A stretch of 6,797 nucleotides of DNA, taken from NCBI GenBank assembly GCA_020432595.1, contig JAGQGA010000295.1, forward strand, positions 1 to 6,797, given 5' to 3'. Under the pieces are notes generated by a model. The model ran no database searches and was not told the origin of the DNA. It worked only from the letters and a program-made list of their open reading frames with translations. Each line of letters starts with the position of its first letter. Position 1 is the first letter of the stretch. Of the stretch, positions 1 through 6,067 are shown in pieces. The DNA is from Anaerolineales bacterium (lineage in GTDB: Bacteria; Chloroflexota; Anaerolineae; Promineifilales; Promineifilaceae). A program made the translations under genes and the position numbers.

Positions 1-18
1 CCCCATAAAAAAATAAAA

Positions 19-370
<352 letters not shown>

Positions 371-469
371 TTGCATGGTACGGAGAACTTGGTATTCTGA
401 TGCTGTGCGTCAGGATTCATCTTATTCACTTGTGAAATTTACAACCTAACCTTGTTATTTAAGAAGGTC

Positions 470-587
470 TTCTGGTGATTTGAGCGACGAAGTCACACCC
501 GGTCCCATCCCGAACCCGGTAGTTAAGCTCGTTAGCGCCGATGGTACTTGGGGGGCGACTCCCTGGGAGAGTAGGTCATTGCCGGAA
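470..587 (+). rRNA. rrf: 5S ribosomal RNA
   Basis: Complete 5S rRNA of about 118 bases, about 100 bases after the 23S end, so the usual 23S-5S order holds. Hallmarks are CCCATCCCGAACCCGG, then AGTTAAGCTC, GCGCCGATGGTACTTGG and GGGAGAGTAGGTC. Helix I pairs the 5' TTCTGGTGA with the 3' TCATTGCCGGAA. The pairing continues outward: AAGGTC upstream pairs with GGCCTT downstream, so 461-478 and 579-596 form one long stem followed by a T-rich run. This is a likely processing stalk. The exact mature ends (±3 bases) are inferred. The spacer at 371-469 shows only a weak TTCAC/GTGAA hairpin (425-436) and no tRNA. Confidence 0.95.
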
Positions 588-636
588 GGCCTTTTTATTT
601 TGTCTAGCTCCTGTTGTAATTAAATAACATGATTGT

Positions 637-660
637 AGCACCCCTTGTGGGTGCTTTTTT
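637..660 (+). terminator. Intrinsic terminator of the rRNA operon
   Basis: A perfect 7-bp stem AGCACCC (637-643) / GGGTGCT (649-655) with a 5-base loop CTTGT runs straight into a T tract (655-660, then GTTTT). It lies about 50 bases after the 5S gene, which is the expected place for the end of the rRNA transcript. Confidence 0.88.
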
Positions 661-673
661 GTTTTCGGGAAGC

Positions 674-735
674 TTGACAAAAAATAGACTTTATATGTGC
701 AAAATATTGACAATTCCCGACTTATCTTGTAAGCT
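674..735 (+). promoter_or_regulatory. Possible promoter(s) of the ABC permease gene
   Basis: Two perfect TTGACA hexamers (674-679 and 707-712) lie 33 bases apart in an AT-rich stretch between the rRNA terminator and the permease start. The second is followed after 17 bases by TAAGCT (730-735), only a 3/6 match to TATAAT. The first has no good -10 at normal spacing. A promoter is expected here because a strong terminator lies just upstream, but the exact site is uncertain. Confidence 0.35.
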
Positions 736-773
736 TTTGGAAATGAAAAAATTTAGCAAGTGTGGGTAGATTT

Positions 774-1940
774 ATGCGTACTTCAATATCATTCTATTTA
801 GCTGTGAAGGAAATATGGCGATCAAAAGGGCGCTTTGTTGCCATTGGGGCGGTTATTGCGTTAATTACTCTGCTTGTTCTATTTTTGGCTGCGCTTGGTG
901 AGGGGTTGGGAAATGGCAACCGCGAGTTTCTGGGTAAGCTAAATGGTGAGTTAATCCTCTTTCAAGAGCAGGCTAATTTGTCGGTTTCTGCAAGTCAGTT
1001 TGGTCGCTCGATTATGAATGATGTTTTGCGGATGCCAGATGTTTCTTCTGCTGGGGCGATAGGCTTTAGCAGTGTTTTTGTATCAATGGCTGGAAATAAT
1101 GAACTTTTATCGGTTTCTATGCTAGGCGTTGAGCCGGGTAGACCTGGAGAACCGCCAGCTTTTGAAGGGCGTGGGCTGGGGGGGGTACGTGCAAATGAGG
1201 TAATATTGGATGAAAATGCGGCTGTGCGTTTGGGTCTGGGCGTTGGGGATGAATTGGTTGTGCAGTCTACCCAAGGGACAGTAGATGAACTGTTTTCGCT
1301 ACAGATAGTAGGAGTAAGTGATGGCCGCCAATATTTTATACAGCCTTCAATTTTTGTGCCTTTGATGACATGGGATCGTATTCGTCCTAAGGCGGTTGCT
1401 GACAATGGGCAGGGCGAGTTAACGTTTAATATTATTGCTGTTAAGTTAGTTGATCCGTCTGATGAAGTGACTGCTGGACGGCGGATTGAGGAACGGTTGA
1501 GTACAGTTGAGGCAGTTAACAGGCGTACTGCTTATGAGGCTGCACCTGGGTATAGTGCACAACAAAGCACGATTAACACACAGCAGGGGTTCACGCTATT
1601 GATTGGCGTTTTAGTTGTAGGCGGCTTTTTTCAGATTCAGACTTTGCAGAAGGTAGCCCAAGTGGGAATGCTGAAAGCACTGGGAGCCTCGAATAGTGTT
1701 GTATATTCAGCTGCATTGTTACAAATTGTTGTCACGAATTTTTTTGGGGTTTTGTTGGGTAGCTTAGCAACGTTGGGTTTGGCAGCAACTTTTCCGCCTG
1801 GTATTCCGATTGTTTTTCAGGGGGATCAGGTTGTGTTGGCTTTAGCGACTTTATTGTTTATTGGGCCGTTGGGAGGATTGTTATCTTTGCGCATTCTGGC
1901 AAAAGTTGAACCGTTAACGGCTCTGGGGTTGGCTTCATAG
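774..1940 (+). CDS. ABC transporter permease, MacB/FtsX (DevC-like) family
   Basis: Membrane subunit of an ABC exporter, 388 aa, close to the usual length of DevC-type permeases. The layout is that of the FtsX/MacB fold: an N-terminal cytoplasmic helix (residues ~4-20), TM1 (~21-42), a large extracytoplasmic MacB-PCD-like domain (~43-270), then three C-terminal helices (~272-289, 309-338, 352-374). The segment QKVAQVGMLKALGAS after TM2 is the conserved coupling motif that contacts the ATPase. The end, LRILAKVEPLTALG, matches the family's usual C-terminus. Start: ATG 774 is preferred on fit to the family N-terminus. An in-frame GTG at 762 would add four residues, and neither has a strong Shine-Dalgarno. 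The ATPase partner follows after 88 bases. No HlyD/DevB-type adaptor gene is seen upstream, where the rRNA operon sits. The gene looks more AT-rich than its right-hand neighbours and lacks the AACGGCCGTT motif. Substrate unknown. Confidence 0.9.
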   Translation: MRTSISFYLAVKEIWRSKGRFVAIGAVIALITLLVLFLAALGEGLGNGNREFLGKLNGELILFQEQANLSVSASQFGRSIMNDVLRMPDVSSAGAIGFSSVFVSMAGNNELLSVSMLGVEPGRPGEPPAFEGRGLGGVRANEVILDENAAVRLGLGVGDELVVQSTQGTVDELFSLQIVGVSDGRQYFIQPSIFVPLMTWDRIRPKAVADNGQGELTFNIIAVKLVDPSDEVTAGRRIEERLSTVEAVNRRTAYEAAPGYSAQQSTINTQQGFTLLIGVLVVGGFFQIQTLQKVAQVGMLKALGASNSVVYSAALLQIVVTNFFGVLLGSLATLGLAATFPPGIPIVFQGDQVVLALATLLFIGPLGGLLSLRILAKVEPLTALGLAS

Positions 1941-2016
1941 CAGGCGAGCTATGTAATGTTTTTGAGAGGATTTTTCTCCATCTCTCTGTACATTATCTCT
2001 TTTTAGCCTGCTTTTT
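1939..2016 (+). promoter_or_regulatory. Nested hairpin with T tract between permease and ATPase genes
   Basis: The gap between the two ABC genes folds on itself almost end to end. AGCAGGC (1939-1945) pairs with GCCTGCT (2006-2012), GAG (1946-1948) with CTC (1997-1999), TAATGT (1954-1959) with ACATTA (1990-1995), and GAGAGG (1964-1969) with TCTCTC (1981-1986). This gives about 22 bp of pairing, and T5 (2012-2016) follows the outer stem. The outer stem begins in the permease stop codon and ends 13 bases before the ATPase ATG. It could be a leaky terminator that sets the permease:ATPase ratio, or an mRNA processing or stability element. The pairing is seen in the sequence; its function is inferred. 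Confidence 0.5.
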
Positions 2017-2028
2017 GGAACATAAGCT

Positions 2029-2781
2029 ATGACGATTGCTCTAGAAACAAACAGTGTCTTAAAAGAATATCAGTTAGGCGAATTGATAGTAACGGCCGTT
2101 GATCGTGTGTCAATCCGTATAGAAGCTGGTGAGTTTGTCGCTCTGGTTGGCCCAAGTGGTTCTGGTAAAACAACCATGCTAGCGATGATTGCCGGTTTAC
2201 TCTCTCCAACACAGGGCAGTATTCACATTGGAGATGCTGAATTAGGGCAACTGAGTGAGGCTGAACGCACCCAATTTCGGCGCGAGAAAATAGGTTTTAC
2301 GTTTCAGGCCAATAATTTAGTGCCTTATTTGACTGTGCTGGAGAATGTGGAGTTAATGCTGCGGCTTAACGGCCGTTATTCCCGTTCTGGACAAGATCGT
2401 GCCATTGATTTGTTGACCAGACTGGGCTTGAAGGAACGGCTGCACAATTTACCATCACAGCTTTCTGGTGGGCAACAGCAGCGTGTTTCGATTGCTCGTG
2501 CTCTCATTCATAACCCAGAGCTGGTTTTGGCTGATGAGCCAACGGCCAGTTTGGACACAGGGCGGGCTTACCAAGTAGTACAGACATTTGCGGATTTGAT
2601 CCATGAGCAAAATCGGTCTGGCATCATGGTGACCCACGACCTGCGTATGTGCCGTTATGTAGATCGCGTGATTCAGATGGTTGACGGCCGTTTAGATCGT
2701 GTAATCAGTTCACCAAAAGAAATTGCTGCGTTTGCTGGCATTTATGCAGAGCGGGAAGATGAAATTGAGTATGATGATTAG
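2029..2781 (+). CDS. ABC transporter ATP-binding protein, MacB/LolD/DevA type
   Basis: Cytoplasmic ATPase of the same exporter, 250 aa, full length. Motifs in order: Walker A GPSGSGKT (41-48), Q-loop FQANNLVP (Q93), signature LSGGQQQR (145-152), Walker B LVLADE (165-170; catalytic E170), D-loop SLD (174-176) and H-loop H203 (VTHD). All catalytic residues are intact. The sequence pattern is that of ATPases that pair with MacB/FtsX-fold permeases, such as LolD and DevA, consistent with the permease just upstream. The ATG at 2029 follows the hairpin directly and has only a weak GGAA (2017-2020) as a ribosome site. Two exact copies of AACGGCCGTT lie within it, coding T22-A23-V24 and N114-G115-R116, plus a one-mismatch copy at D219-G220-R221. 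Its stop overlaps the stop of the convergent P450 gene by 4 bases. Transported substrate unknown. Confidence 0.94.
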   Translation: MTIALETNSVLKEYQLGELIVTAVDRVSIRIEAGEFVALVGPSGSGKTTMLAMIAGLLSPTQGSIHIGDAELGQLSEAERTQFRREKIGFTFQANNLVPYLTVLENVELMLRLNGRYSRSGQDRAIDLLTRLGLKERLHNLPSQLSGGQQQRVSIARALIHNPELVLADEPTASLDTGRAYQVVQTFADLIHEQNRSGIMVTHDLRMCRYVDRVIQMVDGRLDRVISSPKEIAAFAGIYAEREDEIEYDD

Positions 2782-3965
2782 CGGTTAAAAGCAACATGCA
2801 AATGTTTGAGACCACGCAGCAAATAGTTGCCTCCATGTTCGGGTTCAATACCCGCCAAAGCTAACTTTGGCATTCGTTCTAGCAACGTTGTAATCGCAAT
2901 TTGCCCTTCCAGTCGCGCTAACGGCGCCCCCAAGCAATAGTGAATACCACTGCCAAACGAGAGATGCTGGTTTTTTTGCCGCTGAAGGTTTAACTGCTGC
3001 GGCTGCTCAAAGCGGTCTGGATCATGGTTAGCAGCTCCGAGTAAGAAAGCAATGCTGTCACCTCGATGAAAGAAACGGCCGTTATATTCAAAATCTTCCA
3101 ACACCATGCGGCTTGTCATTTGCACCGGGCTATCATAGCGCAGCAATTCCTCAACGGCCGTTCCTGCCAGCGTCGGATCATTTCGTAACAGTGCCAACTG
3201 GTCCGGGTGCTGTAGCAAGGCCAAGGTTCCATTACCAATCAAGTTAATCGTTGTTTCGTGCCCAGCAACAAACAAAAAGGCGCATGTAGCATACAATTCA
3301 TTGGTGTTTAGGCGTTCTCCTGCTTCTTCCACGGCGACCAAAGCACTGAGCAGATCATCCTGCGGCCGTTGCCGTCGTTCATCGGCCAACTGCGCCAGAT
3401 ATGCGCGAAAGGTTTCGGCAGCTTGAGAAGCTCGATCATAAACGGCCGTTTCTTCCGTCAAATCCAAACTCCGCGCTAAATCATTGGAAAGTGCGTGAAA
3501 GGCTAAATGATCAGCCGGGGGAATTCCCAGCATTTCGGCAATTACAGTCACGGGTAACAGGTAGGCAAGGTCAGCTATCACATCCATGTGACCTTGTGCT
3601 TGCACCTTATCCAACAATTCATTGGTAATTCGCTCGACCATGCCGCGTAGTTGCTCCACCATGCGAGGGGTAAACACCTTATGCACCAGCCCGCGCAGGC
3701 GTGTGTGATCAGGTGGATTTTTAAAAAGGAGCCAATCTTTTTGCATAGCTACCAGTGCCTGTTGCGTTTCCGGGGCGCGATCTACCTGAAATGTGCCGTG
3801 ACCTAAACGATTGTCACGCAGAAGTGCCACACAATCATCATAGCGTGACAAAAAATACATTTGCCAGCGATCCCAGAAAAAAATGGGCGCGTATTGACGC
3901 AGCAGATCGTAGAAAGGGTAGGGATCTTGGCGGAATTCAGGTGTGAGCGGATTAAAATCTATCAT
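2778..3965 (-). CDS. Cytochrome P450 (soluble bacterial class)
   Basis: Haem-thiolate monooxygenase, 395 aa, the usual size for a soluble bacterial P450, with no N-terminal membrane anchor. In order: the C-helix motif PPDHTRLR (84-91), which contacts haem; the I-helix oxygen-activation motif AGHETT (234-239); the K-helix ExxR as EELLR (272-276); and the haem-binding loop FGSGIHYCLG with cysteine ligand C344. All are intact, so it should be active. The sequence style is that of CYP107-like bacterial P450s, but the substrate cannot be read from sequence. Start: ATG at 3965 is preceded by TTGAGGT (3973-3979) at good spacing; an upstream in-frame ATG at 4007 lacks this and would add a Cys/His-rich 14-residue extension. 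No ferredoxin or reductase gene is nearby, so electrons must come from elsewhere. It carries three exact AACGGCCGTT copies. It is probably transcribed alone from the promoter at 3997-4025. Confidence 0.96.
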   Translation of the reverse strand: MIDFNPLTPEFRQDPYPFYDLLRQYAPIFFWDRWQMYFLSRYDDCVALLRDNRLGHGTFQVDRAPETQQALVAMQKDWLLFKNPPDHTRLRGLVHKVFTPRMVEQLRGMVERITNELLDKVQAQGHMDVIADLAYLLPVTVIAEMLGIPPADHLAFHALSNDLARSLDLTEETAVYDRASQAAETFRAYLAQLADERRQRPQDDLLSALVAVEEAGERLNTNELYATCAFLFVAGHETTINLIGNGTLALLQHPDQLALLRNDPTLAGTAVEELLRYDSPVQMTSRMVLEDFEYNGRFFHRGDSIAFLLGAANHDPDRFEQPQQLNLQRQKNQHLSFGSGIHYCLGAPLARLEGQIAITTLLERMPKLALAGIEPEHGGNYLLRGLKHLHVAFNR

Positions 3966-3996
3966 ACAGCATACCTCAATATGTTCTTCACAATGG

Positions 3997-4027
3997 ATTG
4001 TACGCAACTTGCGATGATTTGTCGCAA
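3997..4027 (-). promoter_or_regulatory. P450 promoter with CGCAA half-site cluster (candidate operator)
   Basis: On the minus strand, GCGACA (4025-4020) and TACAAT (4002-3997) form a -35/-10 pair with a 17-base spacer. Transcription would start near 3990, about 25 bases before the P450 ATG. The spacer and -35 are filled by three CGCAA half-sites: CGCAA (4003-4007), its complement TTGCG (4009-4013) and CGCAA (4023-4027). They form an 11-bp palindrome CGCAACTTGCG and a TTGCGA-N7-TCGCAA palindrome (4009-4027). Binding of a repressor there would block the promoter. A fourth TTGCGA lies at 4097-4102. No regulator gene is in the window. Confidence 0.45.
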
Positions 4028-4047
4028 TCCTTAGACGAAGCTATAAA
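4019..4047 (+). promoter_or_regulatory. Possible forward promoter for the DUF3307 leader
   Basis: TTGTCG (4019-4024) and TATAAA (4042-4047) are spaced by 17 bases and match the consensus 4/6 and 5/6. Transcription would start near 4054 and produce a leader of about 240 bases before the DUF3307 start at 4293. The -35 shares its bases with the -35 of the divergent P450 promoter, so one bound protein could affect both. Prediction from consensus only. Confidence 0.4.
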
Positions 4048-4088
4048 AGTCGTGTAAATTAGTTCACACGGGCAACGTGCGTTTTTTT

Positions 4089-4125
4089 GCCGCATTTTGC
4101 GAGCGGTGTTCGTACAATAACACCG
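4089..4125 (+). promoter_or_regulatory. Two mutually exclusive hairpins in the DUF3307 leader
   Basis: CGGTGTT (4104-4110) and AACACCG (4119-4125) form a perfect 7-bp stem around an 8-base loop. CCGC (4090-4093) can pair with GCGG (4103-4106), which uses the same bases and so competes with it. No T run follows either hairpin, so they are not terminators. Alternatively the 7-bp inverted repeat is a protein-binding site. Together with the terminator-like hairpin at 4234-4275 they suggest a switching leader. Seen as base pairing only. Confidence 0.35.
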
Positions 4126-4233
4126 TGCAAGGAACACGCGAAACAACAGGGATGTCTGTCATCATCGCAGCCCTCATGATTGTCACGCCCCATATGTTGT
4201 CCCGCAATTATCAAGTGAACAGAGTTGTTTGGT

Positions 4234-4275
4234 TAGCCACGTAGTTTATTGGTTTCTGCGTGGCTAGATTTTTTT
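4234..4275 (+). terminator. Intrinsic terminator-like hairpin before the DUF3307 gene
   Basis: A perfect 8-bp stem TAGCCACG (4234-4241) / CGTGGCTA (4259-4266) with a 17-base loop is followed by GA and seven T (4269-4275). It works only in the + direction. It lies 18 bases before the start codon at 4293 and just before the GAGG ribosome site (4279-4282). It cannot be the end of the P450 transcript, which runs the other way. It therefore either ends a short transcript starting near 4054 or acts as an attenuator of the DUF3307 gene. Confidence 0.6.
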
Positions 4276-4292
4276 GTCGAGGTTTTGCAATA

Positions 4293-4835
4293 ATGGATGT
4301 TTGGGCAACGCTGCTTTTGGCGCATTTAATTGCGGATTTTCCCTTACAAACCAATTGGGTGTTTAAGGTAAAGACGCAAGGCAGTTGGGGGGTGGGCGTG
4401 CATGTGGGGATTCATTTACTGGTAACGGCCGTTTTAATCAAAGACCATCTCGCCTATTGGCATGTTTTGCTTGTGTTAGGGGTGGCTCACTTCATCACCG
4501 ATTGGGTCAAACTGCGGTTTCCTGGTCGTTTGCAAACCCCCGGCTTTATTGTCGATCAAATCATCCACTGGCTTACCCTGCTGCTTATCACCATTGCCGT
4601 GCCGACTATGCCTGTGTTGCTGCCCACCTGGCTGCTTTACCCCATCCTCGCTCTTACCCTTATTCCCGCTTTACTAACCTGTCTTTGGATTTTAGCGAAT
4701 GATTTACGCAACCAGCCCACACCCACCTGGCCGCCAGTGGAATGGGCCAGCCAACATTTGCTGCGGGCATCCCAGCTAATTGGTTTTGCTTTAGTGATAC
4801 TGGTGGGTACCAGCAGCTTGTTGGCAATGCTCTGA
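4293..4835 (+). CDS. DUF3307 family integral membrane protein
   Basis: Membrane protein of 180 aa and unknown function, recognised from the DUF3307 pattern: LLAHLIADFPLQ (8-19), HVGIHLLVT (37-45), AHFITDWVK (65-73) and DQIIHW (88-93). These place polar residues H11, D15, Q19, H37, H41, H66, D70, D88 and H92 in or near hydrophobic helices, an arrangement suggesting a buried metal or catalytic site; this is inference. About five hydrophobic segments follow each other (roughly 3-18, 35-49, 56-70, 89-135, 159-178). Start: ATG 4293 has GAGG at 4279-4282 with a 10-base gap. The in-frame GTG at 4260 lies inside the terminator-like hairpin and is rejected. One exact AACGGCCGTT copy codes T45-A46-V47. 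It is a single-gene transcript, convergent with the SDR gene 48 bases away. Confidence 0.87.
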   Translation: MDVWATLLLAHLIADFPLQTNWVFKVKTQGSWGVGVHVGIHLLVTAVLIKDHLAYWHVLLVLGVAHFITDWVKLRFPGRLQTPGFIVDQIIHWLTLLLITIAVPTMPVLLPTWLLYPILALTLIPALLTCLWILANDLRNQPTPTWPPVEWASQHLLRASQLIGFALVILVGTSSLLAML

Positions 4836-4883
4836 CTGTCGTAAGTACCAAGGTGTTGCCAGGCTGGCGGCGAAGGATGGGTA

Positions 4884-6050
4884 TCAAAAACGGCCGTTTT
4901 CCATCCGTTCCGCCAGCATCCCAAAAAACGCCCGGTTGATCGTCGTCAAAAAACGGGCATCCACCTGTGGTGCCGGCCACATGGTAAAGGGCAATACCTG
5001 GCGCAAATTAGCCGTCGAAAACCGAATTTCTTCATGCATATACGGCATCTGAAATGCCACATTTCGCGCTAGTGCCCGCTCCACCCGCGATGCTTCCGCC
5101 ATATCAAACTGCGCGAATGGCACCAGCGTCAGCCCCCGAATCGCCAGCGTTTCGCATAAAACCTGATGCACCAGCCCCATTGTCGGCGGCTCTTCGTTGA
5201 CAATATTAAAGATTTTGAGCAGCGGTGTAGCCAGTTCGGGCTGCTGCGCCAGTTGTAGCATGGTGTTTACCACATAATCCACCGGCACCAAATTGAGCGT
5301 TGTTTGTGGGTCGCCTACTAATCGCGTGTTGACCGTGCCATCAAAATTTTTCTGCCGGTTTTCCAGATGCCTTCGTACCCGGTACAGGGCACTAATGACC
5401 TGATAATAAGCCGAATGGTTAAAAACTTGGGTTGTCTCCGAGCCAATGATAATTGCCGGCCGTAAAATAGTTACATCAAGCTGATAGCGGTGCTGCGCCT
5501 GCGCCACCACCTTTTCTCCCTCATGTTTTGACCATTCATACAGCGAACGAAACCCAGTGTCGCTGCCGTTGCTCACAATGGCCTCTGGCACCACCAAACA
5601 GTCGCGCCCGCTGCTGTAAGCAGTGGAAACGTGGAAGTAGCGGGGTGGCTCGGCAAGGTTAACACCGCGTACAAACCCTAAGATGTTTTTCACCCCGCCA
5701 ATGTTAATGGCCTGAATATAGTCGCGTTCCTGTTCTTGATATTTGAACGTGGCAACGCAGTGCCATACTTCATCAATGGGCTGGCTGGCTTGGTCACACA
5801 CCTTGTTGATGAGCGAAACGGCCGTTTCTTCTACATCCCCCAACACCACTACCAGCCTGGAAAAATCGGGTGGCGCGGTCGGGTTAACCTGCAAAATGGC
5901 ACTTTGTAACCGGGAAACGGCCGTTTCCTCCTCTTCTCCCCGCACCAATGCCATCACCCGGCTCCCCCGCTGCAACAAACCATAGGCCAAATGACAACCC
6001 AAATAGCCAGTTGCCCCGGTTAAAAAAACAAGCTTCTCCTTCACACCCAC
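4884..6050 (-). CDS. Thioester-reductase-like NAD(P)-dependent SDR (extended SDR)
   Basis: Cytoplasmic oxidoreductase of 388 aa. It has a Rossmann NAD(P) site TGATGYLG (11-18), an acidic/variable ALVRGE segment ending beta-2, a GDV turn (~71-73), and the VWHCVATF stretch typical of the thioester-reductase/male-sterility (NAD_binding_4) branch. The catalytic set is S142 (HVSTAYS) with Y171-x-x-x-K175 (YEWSK). Relatives reduce acyl thioesters to aldehydes or alcohols, or act as epimerases; the substrate here is unknown, and there is no fused carrier or adenylation domain. Start: GTG 6050 has AGAGG 8 bases upstream, 15 bases after the Nudix stop. A longer in-frame ATG (6125) would overlap the Nudix gene by 58 bases and add a residue run unlike the family. 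It carries three exact AACGGCCGTT copies, two as EETAV and one as the C-terminal NGRF. Last gene of the minus-strand operon. Confidence 0.85.
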   Translation of the reverse strand: MGVKEKLVFLTGATGYLGCHLAYGLLQRGSRVMALVRGEEEETAVSRLQSAILQVNPTAPPDFSRLVVVLGDVEETAVSLINKVCDQASQPIDEVWHCVATFKYQEQERDYIQAINIGGVKNILGFVRGVNLAEPPRYFHVSTAYSSGRDCLVVPEAIVSNGSDTGFRSLYEWSKHEGEKVVAQAQHRYQLDVTILRPAIIIGSETTQVFNHSAYYQVISALYRVRRHLENRQKNFDGTVNTRLVGDPQTTLNLVPVDYVVNTMLQLAQQPELATPLLKIFNIVNEEPPTMGLVHQVLCETLAIRGLTLVPFAQFDMAEASRVERALARNVAFQMPYMHEEIRFSTANLRQVLPFTMWPAPQVDARFLTTINRAFFGMLAERMENGRF

Positions 6051-6067
6051 ATCTTCATCCTCTGCTT

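Larger units (their letters stand above)
2091..5925. repeat. Dispersed iterated palindrome AACGGCCGTT (nine exact copies)
   Basis: Exact copies lie at 2091-2100, 2368-2377, 3074-3083, 3153-3162, 3441-3450, 4424-4433, 4889-4898, 5817-5826 and 5916-5925. One-mismatch copies lie at 2683-2692 and 6494-6503. Several extend to longer palindromes: GAAACGGCCGTTTC at 5815-5828 and 5914-5927, and AAAACGGCCGTTTT at 4887-4900. All are inside genes, with none in rRNA, the permease gene or intergenic DNA. The core CGGCCG is self-complementary, so orientation has no meaning. Confidence 0.9.

Noticed and set aside
1..18. Intron or intervening sequence in 23S rRNA
   Set aside because: Only 18 bases are visible, they are simple A-rich sequence, and the site (near 2541) is not one I know as a standard intron position. 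The neighbouring errors point to assembly trouble.
371..469. tRNA gene in the 23S-5S spacer
   Set aside because: No cloverleaf or T-loop (GTTCRANNC) pattern; only a weak 5-bp hairpin.
743..769. Eight-codon frame (Met-Lys-Lys-Phe...) ending just before the permease ATG
   Set aside because: Very short, with no clear ribosome site and no amino-acid bias suggesting attenuation; short open stretches like this are common by chance.
995..1405. Minus-strand open frame within the permease gene
   Set aside because: Low-complexity Ser/Pro/Thr-rich product with no recognisable domain, on the opposite strand of a clear family member.
3966..4007. Longer P450 N-terminus from ATG 4007
   Set aside because: No ribosome site in front, it would run through the predicted transcription start near 3990, and the added residues do not look like a membrane anchor.
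4850..4880. Terminator between the DUF3307 and SDR genes
   Set aside because: Only a 4-bp GCCA/TGGC stem and no T tract on either strand.
2091..5925. The AACGGCCGTT copies as a CRISPR array or tandem repeat
   Set aside because: Spacing is irregular (89 to 1373 bases between copies), and every copy lies within conserved coding sequence.
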